Shown here in pieces: positions 19,601-28,038 of a stretch of 64,000 nucleotides of DNA. Below the pieces are notes generated by a model, which made no database searches, was not told the origin of the DNA, and saw nothing but the letters and a program-made list of their open reading frames with translations. The stretch spans positions 62,001 through 126,000 of the forward strand of contig NZ_CP076133.1 in assembly GCF_018736045.1 (NCBI RefSeq), given 5' to 3'. Source of the stretch: Flammeovirga yaeyamensis. Lineage in GTDB: Bacteria > Bacteroidota > Bacteroidia > Cytophagales > Flammeovirgaceae. A program made the position numbers and the translations under genes. Each line of letters begins with the position of its first letter. Position 1 is the first letter of the stretch.

Positions 19601-19901
19601 CATCATTGGTAATATCAATCTCATTTCCTTCAGGCATACCAAATAAACGTCCTTTTCGGTGATCCCAATAAGTACTTACTGTACCACCCGGATACCTTAT
19701 TAAAGGAGAGTTTGTTTTTACCCATGTGTTTCTTCTCGCATCGTTAGACCAAGGATTAAATATATTAGTAGTATTGTTATTATAACCTGCCATATCAGGT
19801 AATATTTTCACTCCTTCATCTTCCCCTGAAATCGATATCTGTGCGTTTGCCGTTAAGTTGACAAGACCAAAAAGTATAATGTAAAAAATTGTATATTTCA
19901 T
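16689..19901 (-). CDS. Secreted clan GH-A-type glycosidase with Ig-like repeats and T9SS sorting domain
   Basis: 1070 residues. Signal peptide (MKYTIFYIILFGLVNLTANA), then a TIM-barrel-like catalytic region of about 480 residues. Candidate acid/base is Glu205 in FGNEYFF and candidate nucleophile Glu351 in YWFTEFD, the Asn-Glu plus strand-end Glu layout of clan GH-A. LIRYPGGTVSTYWD is shared with the 30059 gene. About four tandem abnormal-spindle/Hydin-like (choice-of-anchor D) beta domains follow, for example NKVNLGIVPL and HDFGDFTNESAAIKRSIGIKN. It ends in a Por-type C-terminal domain (VDIYPTIWKSGS...IVKQ). I cannot place it in a known GH family; GH51 or GH39 relatives are possible. First gene of the operon, with operator-like site 20075 upstream and a divergent 7TM-AraC gene. 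Confidence 0.75.
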   Translation of the reverse strand: MKYTIFYIILFGLVNLTANAQISISGEDEGVKILPDMAGYNNNTTNIFNPWSNDARRNTWVKTNSPLIRYPGGTVSTYWDHRKGRLFGMPEGNEIDITNDDLRPFVQRKHVINWVTTFTRGSNPMYDLKLLYDEMNGGTNVMFVLNMVTPGADYYEKLWGRSVNQSPESDDWWAMMDDRFANALAMLEQAEQNGIPVKYIEFGNEYFFGIGPSGTGSNGGAAVEPYSAGSSSDSKMRGAFPGDGVSYASAVNNWAAKLKALYPNARLAATGSDNNSDSPSRRNSWNEKVITQIDRDLVEAVSFHIYGGVHEGSVTEDAHELGLALKSLKESWEFDSLRSKMPDDMEYWFTEFDLSSNNSAQGEKTWGLGLATIFQSNNWMKNGNLGLLAFHQFADGGSNNRLTGFGRAYAMYSWASRFCTKAQKLQFDGTTDLTTGIANVQGWKFSNNPSNNDKYLIINFSGEAQDLTVVPELVGQDYQIASTWLGSFNDADVEDGQLENTVSMPAFSILIAETAPDNQSARIGVSIDNQSMDNDQKVNLGIVPLTTSTSKVIEISNNGQEDLVLDNALVTIIGDTDNEVTLQLDQLTGSISSGASESFTLDFEGKLEGAKNFSLEIVSNSVANDKFTILFQANVEELSPSYTLSLNAKDILNSTTHDFGDFTNESAAIKRSIGIKNTGNQDLIIDVNATQLSGHADFMLEKLPAKIKVGTTEYVELIYTPNAVGDISSTLNVIFENYDDDVELTFEASKTDIEYTYKVEYKYNGTVLENNATIDLGDLEYNGGEEIVSIEMKSLGNTTILVDQNQSKIEGSLYNLQALPTDIDPNKYKLIMVRFRPLSYGNYDAKLTVVTNAENNSTMVINFKAAVINKNPSFALSVENEKVEKEFDFGEYDASDNVKHFEILNDGFVDLEINEVKISGEDKDQFILNVDGLNNVLEPSQSTDFSIEFKPTQSEVSAELSISSNVGSTPKTYTINGTGGNITSIYPTTSKVDIYPTIWKSGSTLQFKLPQEELYLSVISVIGEEIISITGKLSDVQKAIQDISYSLPKGLYIFQVHSGNEHFAKRIVKQ

Positions 19902-20481
19902 AGTTCATCCATTTCTATTATTAGAGGTAAAAAGACCTGTACATCTTCTTACAATACAAAGAAAAACAATAGAAAATGCTCTTATATTCTATTTTATAAA
20001 TCAGAACAAGAAGAGATTTTTTGTGGAATAAATTTTCATCGGATTTGGAAATCCACAGAAAAAAAAATATGGATTTAAAAGTCTTCGGATTTTCAAAAAA
20101 AACTGATCAAGTTCTAAATAAATTGCCTTTTTACACACTATAATCCATATTACAACCGTACAACATAATTAATCAACATGACAGATCTAACTCAACAATC
20201 TCCAAAAACCGTAAAAAACAACGTATTATAAAAAGCAATGAATTTTGATTAAAAAAAATAGATAACTACCTTTATAAGCGTAAACAAAACGTTTAACTTT
20301 CTATAATAAGCTATTTGCTTTCGCTACTACTAGTAATTTTGTCCAACAATTTTAATTTAAACTCTTAATAAATACTCTAATGTATGAAATGAACAGTACT
20401 ATCACTCTATAAACTAGACATGGCTTAATTTATTTAAGCATGGGAATTTCAATCTACGATTTCACTAAAAAAAAATTAATT
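19902..20481. promoter_or_regulatory. Divergent intergenic region between the GH-A operon and the 7TM-AraC gene
   Basis: 580 bp, very AT-rich, no ORF worth calling. It holds operator-like site 5 at 20075-20098 and must contain both divergent promoters. No confident TAnnTTTG -7 box was found near either start. Confidence 0.5.
20075..20098. promoter_or_regulatory. Operator-like palindromic motif, site 5
   Basis: TTAAAAGTCTTCGGATTTTC followed by AAAA. It matches the shared motif in the same orientation as the other sites, 174 bp upstream of the GH-A operon start. Confidence 0.45.
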
Positions 20482-21582
20482 ATGGCACTAATTCTATTCT
20501 TATGGTCTTTTGTGCAAAGCACGCTTACAGCCGTAGCTATAAGCTTTGTAAACAAAAGCAGACTTAACTATATTTTATCTGGCATCTTCTTAACTTTGGG
20601 TGGAAATACACTATTGCAATACTTAAATCGTTTCACTGATTTAAAGCACAATATGCCAGAGTTTATGTTTGTATCTGACATGTTGGATTTTATGCTTCCA
20701 AGCTTAATCTTATGGTATGTTTGGGAATTATTTGGTAAGACCTTAAACAAAAAGGATTACTATATTTTTGCTCCAGCAGTCATCTCACTAATCTGTTCTA
20801 TTACTTATATTACTTCTTTCCAACCATTTACTTTTAGTCATTTTATTGGTTCGATTTTCCATATCGGATTACTTGCAGGTATTGTCATGTGGAAATCGTT
20901 TGTTTTTTACAAAGTGTATAAACAATTAAAACTAGCTAAAGCGTCTGCTAAAAATAAGCAGAAAGAGGACTTACTTTGGCCGAACATTTTATTAATGTTT
21001 ATCGGTTTAAGTCTTTGGGTAGCTTTCTTGTTATTATCTTACCATTCTATTGTTCTTCCATCAGATAATCCTACTCAAGAAATCATACGTCAGGTGATCG
21101 AATTCAACTACATCATCTTTAACAGTAGTATTATCTTGGTGACAATGTTCTTTGTAATGAAATATCCTAAAGCATTCTCTGGAAATACTATTGAGATTAA
21201 ATTAGAAGACAAACAAGAAGATAATTCAATTTATAAATATTATGTTGAGCGTTTAAATCACCTTATTGATGTTGAAAAAGTACATTTAGAAACTGAGTTA
21301 AACGAAAAAGGATTGGCTGAACAACTAGAAATTCAATCGTACCTTCTTTCAAAACTATTGAATGACCATCTAGGAAAATCATTTAGTGAGTTCATCAACG
21401 AGAAACGTGTTCAACATGCCATGCACCTAATAGCTGAAGATGCCGATAAGAAAATGACCAATTTCGCTATTGCAGTGGACTCTGGTTTTAGATCTGAATC
21501 TGTTTTCTATGTGAACTTTAAGAAACATTCTGGTATGACTCCAAGACAATATCGTTCACAATTAAAAGAAAAAGCAGCTTAG
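20482..21582 (+). CDS. Seven-TM membrane-bound AraC-type regulator
   Basis: 366 residues from the ATG at 20482 (MALILFLWSFVQS), chosen because it aligns with the start of the paralogue at 43861; an in-frame ATG at 20440 adds 14 residues before the first helix. About seven hydrophobic segments fill the first 230 residues, followed by a charged linker and an AraC helix-turn-helix domain (ELNEKGLAEQLEIQSYLLSKLLNDHLGKSFSEFINEKR, then FRSESVFYVNFKKHSGMTPRQYRSQ). It appears to be a one-component membrane sensor that could read a periplasmic or membrane signal and bind DNA directly. It is divergent from a five-gene glycan operon, its likely target. Confidence 0.82.
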   Translation: MALILFLWSFVQSTLTAVAISFVNKSRLNYILSGIFLTLGGNTLLQYLNRFTDLKHNMPEFMFVSDMLDFMLPSLILWYVWELFGKTLNKKDYYIFAPAVISLICSITYITSFQPFTFSHFIGSIFHIGLLAGIVMWKSFVFYKVYKQLKLAKASAKNKQKEDLLWPNILLMFIGLSLWVAFLLLSYHSIVLPSDNPTQEIIRQVIEFNYIIFNSSIILVTMFFVMKYPKAFSGNTIEIKLEDKQEDNSIYKYYVERLNHLIDVEKVHLETELNEKGLAEQLEIQSYLLSKLLNDHLGKSFSEFINEKRVQHAMHLIAEDADKKMTNFAIAVDSGFRSESVFYVNFKKHSGMTPRQYRSQLKEKAA

Positions 21583-21608
21583 AATATTTAACTTTCTGAT
21601 GTTGAACT

Positions 21609-21642
21609 AGACCTTATCACTTATGTGGTAGGGTCTTTTTTT
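21609..21642 (+). terminator. Rho-independent terminator of the 7TM-AraC gene
   Basis: Stem of 12 bp with GU pairs (AGACCTTATCAC at 21609-21620, GTGGTAGGGTCT at 21625-21636), 4-nt loop, then a T run. Confidence 0.8.
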
Positions 21643-21657
21643 AATAAAACAAAACAA

Positions 21658-21678
21658 CCTCATAGTAACACTATGAGG
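21658..21678 (-). terminator. Rho-independent terminator of the rhamnose operon
   Basis: Stem CCTCATAGT with ACTATGAGG and a 3-nt loop; on the minus strand it is followed by TTGTTTTGTTTTATT. It lies downstream of the kinase gene ending at 21762. Confidence 0.6.
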
Positions 21679-21761
21679 CTGAACCATACTTTGAAATGAA
21701 TTATTATTTTTTTTACTGTCTAAGTATGCTTTACCATGAGCTTATCTTTAAAAAAGAGAGA

Positions 21762-23189
21762 TCATGAAATAGATATACCTGCTCTGTCCACTAATACAGG
21801 CACATCAAGTTCTAAATTCGTTAAAGGTGCTATCTTAAATTCATCGCATTGGATCGTTTGTTCCCAATGTGATGGAACTACCATTAAAGCTGCACCTAAG
21901 GCAGACGTATTGTCTAACGACAGTGTACTTACCTCAATTTCTTTAAACACTGTAGCGATGGTCTTGGTGAAGATTTCGTTTTTCACAAACCCTCCGCTGA
22001 TATATATTTTTTTGTAAGTCTGACCTTCTTCCATTATTTCTTTCACTTGATCAATTTCTTTTAAGGTTAATTCTAACATTAATTGATGATACAAGTACTC
22101 GATGGACTCACCTTCGGGCCAATTACATTTTGCTTCTTCTTCTGTGTAGGCATTCAGGTTTTGAATAATGTAGTTTCCATGATTAATTTCTTCCCATGCC
22201 TTTTGATAATGCTCTTGATTAAATCTTATAAATCGATAGAAACTTTCTTCAAGATCAAATGATGTGCGTAAACAGTCACAATAAACATCGTGTACTCTTC
22301 CCAACATGTACCTTGACGATAGAATCTTATTTCTATCTGTATTTATGTTCAATAGACAATCATTTTGTAATTGAGATAATGATAAGTCTCCATTGAAATT
22401 TGGGTTCATATTGATTGCCCATGTTCCTGTTGAAATCAACAAGAAAGGAGCACCATCACTTATCTTCTGGTAAGGTTGAATAGAGGCTGTACTATCGTGA
22501 ATACCAATACCAACATTTACCTCTTGATGTGTAATTTCTTTCTTTATGCTACCTATAAATCGATTATTTACGATCTTAGGAAACGACAACTCTTCGTCGC
22601 TCACCCACTGATGATAATCGTCTTTTTTAAAGTCCCACAAAGCAGTATGACATCCTATTGAAGTAATGTCTGTTGCTTGTAAACCGGTAAATTTATAGAA
22701 CAAATACTGAGGAAAATGTAGCGATTGAGCCACTTCTTCCCAGTGGTTTTGTCGATGATGCTTCATCCAATAAAGTTGTAAACCTGAATTCAGGAATTGT
22801 AAAATTGGTGAAGCCGTTTGTTCTGAGAAAAGATCAGTCCCTCCATATTTTTGATACAAGGTCTGATAAAAATTTTCTGATGTTTGCTTTAAGTAATTGT
22901 AGAAGCTGCCTATTCTGTTTCCCTGTTGATCAAGATGCACCATAGAGGCACCGTAACAAGAAAAGTTTAAGGCAACAATTCTATATTTTGATGATTGTAG
23001 TTTTTCTGAAAAAGAGGAAACCATCCATATCACCAATAAATCGATGTCTTCGCATGGACTTCCGTCCTCGTCTGTTTTCTCTTTTAGTTTGATCTCTTTG
23101 TGATCAATTACTTGAAACTGCTGATTGTAAATCAGCAGTTTCTTATTTGTTTTACCGATATCAAAAACGGCAATTGCTTCTTGTAACAT
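21762..23189 (-). CDS. rhaB: FGGY-family carbohydrate kinase, probable rhamnulokinase
   Basis: 475 residues, cytoplasmic. The FGGY kinase fold shows in the N-terminal phosphate loop (VFDIGKTNKKLLIYN), the second ATPase motif (VGIGIHDSTASIQPY) and the C-terminal adenosine motif (KIYISGGFVKNEIFTK). It would phosphorylate L-rhamnulose with ATP to L-rhamnulose 1-phosphate. The specificity is inferred from its position 11 nt after rhaA in the same operon and from the length, close to known rhamnulokinases; sequence alone would also fit a related sugar. It is followed by a terminator at 21658. Confidence 0.78.
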   Translation of the reverse strand: MLQEAIAVFDIGKTNKKLLIYNQQFQVIDHKEIKLKEKTDEDGSPCEDIDLLVIWMVSSFSEKLQSSKYRIVALNFSCYGASMVHLDQQGNRIGSFYNYLKQTSENFYQTLYQKYGGTDLFSEQTASPILQFLNSGLQLYWMKHHRQNHWEEVAQSLHFPQYLFYKFTGLQATDITSIGCHTALWDFKKDDYHQWVSDEELSFPKIVNNRFIGSIKKEITHQEVNVGIGIHDSTASIQPYQKISDGAPFLLISTGTWAINMNPNFNGDLSLSQLQNDCLLNINTDRNKILSSRYMLGRVHDVYCDCLRTSFDLEESFYRFIRFNQEHYQKAWEEINHGNYIIQNLNAYTEEEAKCNWPEGESIEYLYHQLMLELTLKEIDQVKEIMEEGQTYKKIYISGGFVKNEIFTKTIATVFKEIEVSTLSLDNTSALGAALMVVPSHWEQTIQCDEFKIAPLTNLELDVPVLVDRAGISIS

Positions 23190-23200
23190 AATGTACTCCT

Positions 23201-24478
23201 TTACACTAGTACTTCCCCTCTGTGAAGAAGGTGTGACTTTTCGTAGTCCTGAACAACATCAATAATTTCGCTGTCTAAAGCCGTTTGCTGTTGTAAACAA
23301 TAGTAATCCCAAACAGCACCCCAAGGCAACGATTTCGCTTGCTCTAGTAAGAACATTCTTTCGAAATTCTCTCCTTTTTCTTCATGTGCTTTAATTAAAT
23401 CTGTTGGCTCAAGTAAAGCCAATAAGAATGCTTTTCGTGCAGCTCTACAGCCTGTAACGTATGCACCTACACGATTAATAGAAGCATCAAAGAAATCTAA
23501 ACCAACGTTTGTTTTATCTAATGCTCCTGCTCTTACTACTTCCTGAGCAATTAGCGTAGATTCATCATTAAGAGTAACAACGTGATCAGAGTCCCAACGT
23601 ACACCTCTTGTCATGTGAAGAAGAATCTCGTCTACAAATTGTAAAACTGATGAGATCTTATCGCCCACTTGTTCTGTCGGGTGGAAGTGACCATTATCCA
23701 AACAAATCAATTTGTTGTTTTTAATGGCATACCCTAAATAGAAATCATATGATCCTACTACCATTGATTCACTCCCAATACCAAACAACTTACTTTCCAC
23801 TGCATCCTTCATGTATTTCGAATCGTATTCCGTTTCGAAAATTTCATCCAAAGATGCCTTTAAAAGAGTTCTATGGCCAAGACGATCTACGCACATGTCT
23901 TTAGAACCATCTGGAATCCAAGTATTATGAATACAAGGTTGTCCTAGTTGTTTACCAATCTCGTTGGAGATTTCTCTACAACGTTTTACATGTTCGATCC
24001 AGAATTTTCTAACTTCCTCGTCCTTACTAGAAAGTGTAAAACCATCTTCCGCTTTTGGGTGAGAGAAACAAGTAGCATTAAAATCAATACCTACATTATT
24101 TCTTTTGGCCCAATCGATCCAACCCTGAAAATGTTTTACTTCAATCTGATCTCTATCGACCATCTCGCCATTAAACTCTCCATAGATTGCATGTAAGTTC
24201 AGTTTGTGATTTCCTGGTAAAAGTGAGAGTACTTTCTCCAAATCTGCTCTCATTTCTTCCACTGTGTTGGCTTTTCCAGGATAGTTTCCAGTGACCTGAA
24301 TACCGCCTCCAATCGAAGATGCTTTGGTCTCAAAACCTCCCACATCGTCGGCTTGCCAACAGTGTAAAGAAATAGACAAGTTTTGAAGTGACTCCAATAC
24401 TTTATCTGTATCTATTCCATATTTAGAATAGACGTCTTTTGCTAATTTATACGTTTCTATAATAGTCTGATTGCTCAT
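23201..24478 (-). CDS. rhaA: L-rhamnose isomerase
   Basis: 425 residues, close to the E. coli enzyme (about 419). It converts L-rhamnose to L-rhamnulose in the cytoplasm using divalent metals. Strongly conserved family blocks are present: SLHCWQADDVGGFE, LNLHAIYGEF, ESKLFGIGSES, CLDNGHFHPTEQVGDKIS, RGVRWDSDHVV, GLDFFDASINRVGAYV and QKSLPWGAVWDYYC (last block begins AKSLPWGAVW). Metal-ligand Glu, Asp and His lie within the ESKLFGIGSES, LDNGH and WDSDH blocks. The gene heads a two-gene operon with the kinase and is divergent from an AraC gene, the usual rha arrangement. No rhamnulose-1-phosphate aldolase gene is nearby. Confidence 0.96.
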   Translation of the reverse strand: MSNQTIIETYKLAKDVYSKYGIDTDKVLESLQNLSISLHCWQADDVGGFETKASSIGGGIQVTGNYPGKANTVEEMRADLEKVLSLLPGNHKLNLHAIYGEFNGEMVDRDQIEVKHFQGWIDWAKRNNVGIDFNATCFSHPKAEDGFTLSSKDEEVRKFWIEHVKRCREISNEIGKQLGQPCIHNTWIPDGSKDMCVDRLGHRTLLKASLDEIFETEYDSKYMKDAVESKLFGIGSESMVVGSYDFYLGYAIKNNKLICLDNGHFHPTEQVGDKISSVLQFVDEILLHMTRGVRWDSDHVVTLNDESTLIAQEVVRAGALDKTNVGLDFFDASINRVGAYVTGCRAARKAFLLALLEPTDLIKAHEEKGENFERMFLLEQAKSLPWGAVWDYYCLQQQTALDSEIIDVVQDYEKSHLLHRGEVLV

Positions 24479-24603
24479 CGCTTTAGTAATTTTGTCTTTT
24501 ACAAAGGAAATAAATGTACTTGTTACAATAAATACACGTTTTGGGAAAAAGTTTGCACATTTTGATATTTGATATCTATTAATATCATGTATATATTGCA
24601 GAT

Positions 24604-25461
24604 ATGAAGGATTTAAACAACTATTTGATACCTAGTGAGGAGGATATAAACTGGGGGCTATATATTAATGTAGTCGGAAAAGCTACTGTAGAAGCCGGGC
24701 AAGCTTATCCCGATCCTCAACATCCTACAGGGTATTTTTTTAAATGGGAGAAAGGAAGAGTTCTTCATGAATATCAAATACTCTATATTGTTGAAGGAGA
24801 AGGAATTTTTGAGAATAAGGAATCAACATATGAAGTCCAAAAGGGAAACATTATCTTTTTAAGACCTGGTGAATGGCACCGCTATCAACCGAATAAAAAA
24901 ACGGGGTGGACAGAATATTACATTGGTTTTAATGGTGATTGGATGGGCAATGTCATTAAACAAGAAACATTTCAAAATACCCAACTCATTTCCACCTCTG
25001 CATCAGGACAAATCACTTCTCTATTTCATGATCTATTTGATATCGTAAAAGAGGAACGTTTAGGTTATCAGAAAATAGGTTGTGGAATTATACTTCAGAT
25101 TATTGGACATGTTGTTCAGCTTTCAAAAAAGAGAAATGATTTAGGACAAGGTGAAAAACTTGTAGAACAAGCTAAAATTAAGATGCAAGAGGCATTGTAC
25201 ACTGAAGTGGATTTCCAAGAATTCTGTGACGAAAATAACATTTCCTATTCCTACTTTAGAAAAGCATTTAAAGAGTTGACTGGATTGGCTCCATTGCAGT
25301 ATCATCTAAACCTAAAAATAATTAAAGCTAAAGAATTATTAGTGGGGCATCAGAAAAAAGTGAAAGAGGTGGCTTTTGAATTGGGCTTTAATTCGGTGTA
25401 TTATTTTTCTAGATTATTTAAGCAAAAGACAGGAGTTTCACCTAAGGAGTATCGTAGTTGA
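24604..25461 (+). CDS. AraC-family regulator with cupin-like domain, probable rhamnose regulator
   Basis: 285 residues. The N-terminal half is a cupin-type sugar-sensing domain (HEYQILYIVEGEGIFENKESTYEVQKGNIIFLRPGEWHRYQP). The C-terminal 100 residues are the AraC DNA-binding domain (CDENNISYSYFRKAFKELTGLAPLQYH, then VAFELGFNSVYYFSRLFKQKTGVSPKEYRS). It is divergent from rhaA across 125 bp, matching the RhaR/RhaS layout of other bacteria, so L-rhamnose is the likely inducer. The call as a rhamnose regulator rests on position. Its stop lies 4 bp from the stop of the convergent lipoprotein gene. Confidence 0.88.
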   Translation: MKDLNNYLIPSEEDINWGLYINVVGKATVEAGQAYPDPQHPTGYFFKWEKGRVLHEYQILYIVEGEGIFENKESTYEVQKGNIIFLRPGEWHRYQPNKKTGWTEYYIGFNGDWMGNVIKQETFQNTQLISTSASGQITSLFHDLFDIVKEERLGYQKIGCGIILQIIGHVVQLSKKRNDLGQGEKLVEQAKIKMQEALYTEVDFQEFCDENNISYSYFRKAFKELTGLAPLQYHLNLKIIKAKELLVGHQKKVKEVAFELGFNSVYYFSRLFKQKTGVSPKEYRS

Positions 25462-25465
25462 TTAT

Positions 25466-25891
25466 TTATAAAGGTTGATCATTTGATGTATATCTAGGTT
25501 CATAATACGTTTTCAATCCTAAGGTATCATTTTCTTTGGTTAACTCAAGATATAAGAGTCCTCCTTTTTCAACGTAATCTTTAATTATTATCATTTCTTC
25601 GAAAACCATTTCTTTTCCATCATAATACTCTAATGAAATACTATCTACAATATTTCCGTCCATAAAAGTCTTCCCATAAAAAACTATATTTTTATCCGAC
25701 TTAACTTTCTTAACTTTTTCTATTTTAAAAACACTATCCTTATTACTAAAAAATTCATTAATAGCTACTTTATAATCAGTATCTGTTGAATTAATAATAT
25801 ATATTGGAAAGTATCCACAAGAAGTTGCCATACAGAATATGGATACGAAAATGAGTATTAGTCTGCTTAGGTTTATTTTATTCAAGATCAT
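25466..25891 (-). CDS. Hypothetical lipoprotein
   Basis: 141 residues, not recognised. A lipoprotein-type signal runs to Cys25 (LILIFVSIFCMATSCGYFP). The mature part is small, charged and rich in Lys, Asp and Tyr, with no motif I can name. It lies between the AraC gene (convergent) and a chalcone-isomerase-like gene (same strand). Probably a periplasmic or outer-membrane anchored protein of unknown role. Confidence 0.65.
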   Translation of the reverse strand: MILNKINLSRLILIFVSIFCMATSCGYFPIYIINSTDTDYKVAINEFFSNKDSVFKIEKVKKVKSDKNIVFYGKTFMDGNIVDSISLEYYDGKEMVFEEMIIIKDYVEKGGLLYLELTKENDTLGLKTYYEPRYTSNDQPL

Positions 25892-25985
25892 TTTATTGAG
25901 TTTAGTTTATAGGTACTGTGAAGAGAATAGTACTTTATAGATATATAAAAATAGAAATAATACTTGAAATAATCTATTATGTATA

Positions 25986-26031
25986 GACCTGCTATATGTA
26001 TAACTTAGCAGTAAGTAAAATATAGCAGGTC
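25986..26031 (-). terminator. Hairpin after the chalcone-isomerase-like gene
   Basis: 11-bp perfect stem GACCTGCTATA (25986-25996) with TATAGCAGGTC (26021-26031). A smaller inner hairpin ACTTA-GCAG-TAAGT sits in the loop. No strong T run follows on the minus strand, so termination is plausible rather than certain. Confidence 0.5.
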
Positions 26032-26059
26032 CGAGGGTTACATTTGTTATTCTAAACTC

Positions 26060-26614
26060 TTATTTCCCCAACATTTCTTCCTTTAAGTCGTCGTTAATTG
26101 GTTTATTTCCTAACCAAATGGAAAAAAGTGCTTTCTGAAAATTGATATTATCTATAACAAGCAACTCATTGTTATTTTTTATTATTCTACAGAGGGTGTC
26201 TTCCGCAACAAATTGAAACTTGTCGCCATTTACTACTTCATCCTTAAAAACACCAAGGAACATATTAATTTCATCATCAATTTCTAGAGAATTTCTAAAA
26301 TATTCAAAACCCTCTTTTACTGTTTCTTCAATTCGTTCTTTTGTCACAAAGTCAGAAATGATATCAAGTTGTACCACTTTATGTTTTACATTATACAATA
26401 CATCATTCGGATTGCTTGATTTGTCCTGTAAATACAAGCTACTTACATACATTGGAAGAAAGTATTTAGTTCTTACCCCTGCACCATTGAGTTCCATCTT
26501 TTTTCCATGGACATTAATATAATTTTGTAAGGTGACGTTTGAAATTTCGGTAGTTTGACCTAAAGAAAATAGAGTAGAAAATACAGTAAAAGTAAATATG
26601 AAAATCGTTTTCAT
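26060..26614 (-). CDS. Chalcone isomerase-like exported protein
   Basis: 184 residues from the ATG at 26614, giving a signal peptide MKTIFIFTFTVFSTLFSLGQ; the longer frame from 26662 adds 16 residues that break it. The mature part matches the bacterial chalcone-isomerase-like pattern (MELNGAGVRTKYFLPMYVSSLYLQDKSSNPNDVL, then VQLDIISDFVTKERIEETVKEGFEYF). These proteins are periplasmic in many marine bacteria and have no proven enzyme activity; some relatives bind fatty acids. It stands alone on the minus strand, with no link to its neighbours that I can see. Confidence 0.75.
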   Translation of the reverse strand: MKTIFIFTFTVFSTLFSLGQTTEISNVTLQNYINVHGKKMELNGAGVRTKYFLPMYVSSLYLQDKSSNPNDVLYNVKHKVVQLDIISDFVTKERIEETVKEGFEYFRNSLEIDDEINMFLGVFKDEVVNGDKFQFVAEDTLCRIIKNNNELLVIDNINFQKALFSIWLGNKPINDDLKEEMLGK

Positions 26615-26662
26615 TAAAAAATTATTAAGCTTAAAATACAATATCTTATTTATATAATGCAA

Positions 26663-27254
26663 TGTACAAAATTTAATAAATGTGTTTATTGTTGTGCCAA
26701 ATCTACATTGTTAATGTTTGTTTACCATTCAATTTGTTATACTGTAAACAGATGTATGATATTTCATATTGTTATATAACAAATTACTTTAAGCACAAAT
26801 ACTCATCTCTATGCTGTACTTTGTGTTAAGCCGAAGGCGTCTCTAAGAATTTTTTATAGTTTTAATCTGTGACTTATCACCCAATATTTATTTAATCGTG
26901 CTAACTAAAAAAATTATACAATTGAATAGTGTGTAATGTTACCAGTGACCTATCATTACAAACAGTCCATAACGAAACAAACCTTCCAAATTCATTTTTC
27001 TTTACACTCCTATTTTCGATGAAAATATTCAGATTAGTAAATCACAAGTAAATCTTTCCACAGATAAAGTAATATTACTTTGTGTTTATTTGATGAAAGA
27101 ACTACAGAAAATTCCTATAGACTTTTCTGTTTGCTACACTCCATTAAGTTTAAAATCAAAATACATTTATTGTCTCTTTTTATTGGAAAGAGATAAAGCT
27201 AAAGTTGTAAAAATGGGGACATCAAAAGTATATGCTTAGTAAAGAACAAACGAA
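26663..27254. other. Intergenic region upstream of lutABC
   Basis: 592 bp, AT-rich, no strong gene. It holds a possible 48-codon ORF (27093-27239) and must hold the lut promoter; TTACTTTG at about 27075-27082 is a near match to the Bacteroidota -7 box. Nothing else recognised. Confidence 0.4.
27093..27239 (+). CDS. Possible small ORF (48 aa) just upstream of lutA
   Basis: ATG at 27093, TAG at 27237-27239, product begins MKELQKIPIDFSVCYTPLSL and ends GTSKVYA. It ends 15 nt before lutA, in the same direction. No homology recognised; it could be a leader peptide or chance. Confidence 0.25.
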   Translation: MKELQKIPIDFSVCYTPLSLKSKYIYCLFLLERDKAKVVKMGTSKVYA

Positions 27255-28028
27255 ATGAAAATTGGATTATTTATACCCTGCTACGTCAACCAACTTTATC
27301 CAGAAGTTGGAATGGCTACTCTACAACTATTGGAACAATTTGGTGAGGTCGAATATCCAACTTCACAAACTTGTTGTGGACAACCTATGGCAAATTCTGG
27401 CTGTGAAAAAGATAGCATTGGTTCTATTAAAGTCTTCTTTGAAGCTTTCCAGAAATATGATGTCGTCGTAGGGCCATCTGCAAGCTGTGTTTTACACCTT
27501 AGAGAACATGGTGTAAAACTATTTCCTGAAGCCAAAGAAGTCATAGACAAGACGTATGATCTTACAGAATTTTTATATGATGTCGTAGAGGTCCGTTCTC
27601 TAGAAAGTTATTTCCCATATAAAGTAGCATTGCACAAAAGTTGTCATGGTTTAAGAGGTATGCGCTTAGGAAGCTGTTCTGAAAAAGTAGAACGTCTTCC
27701 CAATAAACAAAGACAACTTCTAAAAATGGTCGATGGAATTCAGTTAATCTTTCCATCCCGAAGAGATGAGTGTTGTGGATTTGGAGGTACATTTAGCGTT
27801 ACTGAAAGCGATGTTTCCGTTCGTATGGGGAATGATAGAATTCAGGACTATATGAATAATGGTGCTGAATATATTACCTCTGGAGATATGAGTTGCTTAA
27901 TGCATTTAGAGGGTTTAATTCAAAGGCAAAAACTTGATATTAAAATCATACATCTTTCTCAAATTCTTTCTTCTGATATCAAAAAGAAAACAGAACAAAA
28001 GGCACCAAAACTTACTACTCACGCTTAA
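27255..28028 (+). CDS. lutA: L-lactate oxidation complex subunit LutA (LldE type)
   Basis: 257 residues. Two CCG domains typical of the LutA/LldE and heterodisulfide-reductase-like family are seen as TCCGQPMANSG near residue 40 and DECCGFGGTFSV near residue 175; the cysteines bind an iron-sulfur cluster. With LutB and LutC it oxidises L-lactate to pyruvate on the cytoplasmic side of the membrane. It is the first of three closely packed genes. Lactate is the expected end product of the lactaldehyde formed in rhamnose breakdown, which fits the nearby rha genes (inference). Confidence 0.93.
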   Translation: MKIGLFIPCYVNQLYPEVGMATLQLLEQFGEVEYPTSQTCCGQPMANSGCEKDSIGSIKVFFEAFQKYDVVVGPSASCVLHLREHGVKLFPEAKEVIDKTYDLTEFLYDVVEVRSLESYFPYKVALHKSCHGLRGMRLGSCSEKVERLPNKQRQLLKMVDGIQLIFPSRRDECCGFGGTFSVTESDVSVRMGNDRIQDYMNNGAEYITSGDMSCLMHLEGLIQRQKLDIKIIHLSQILSSDIKKKTEQKAPKLTTHA

Positions 28029-28038
28029 ATGATTTACA

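Noticed and set aside
20440-20481. Upstream ATG for the first 7TM-AraC protein
   Set aside because: The extra 14 residues have no counterpart in the paralogue, whose start aligns with the ATG at 20482.
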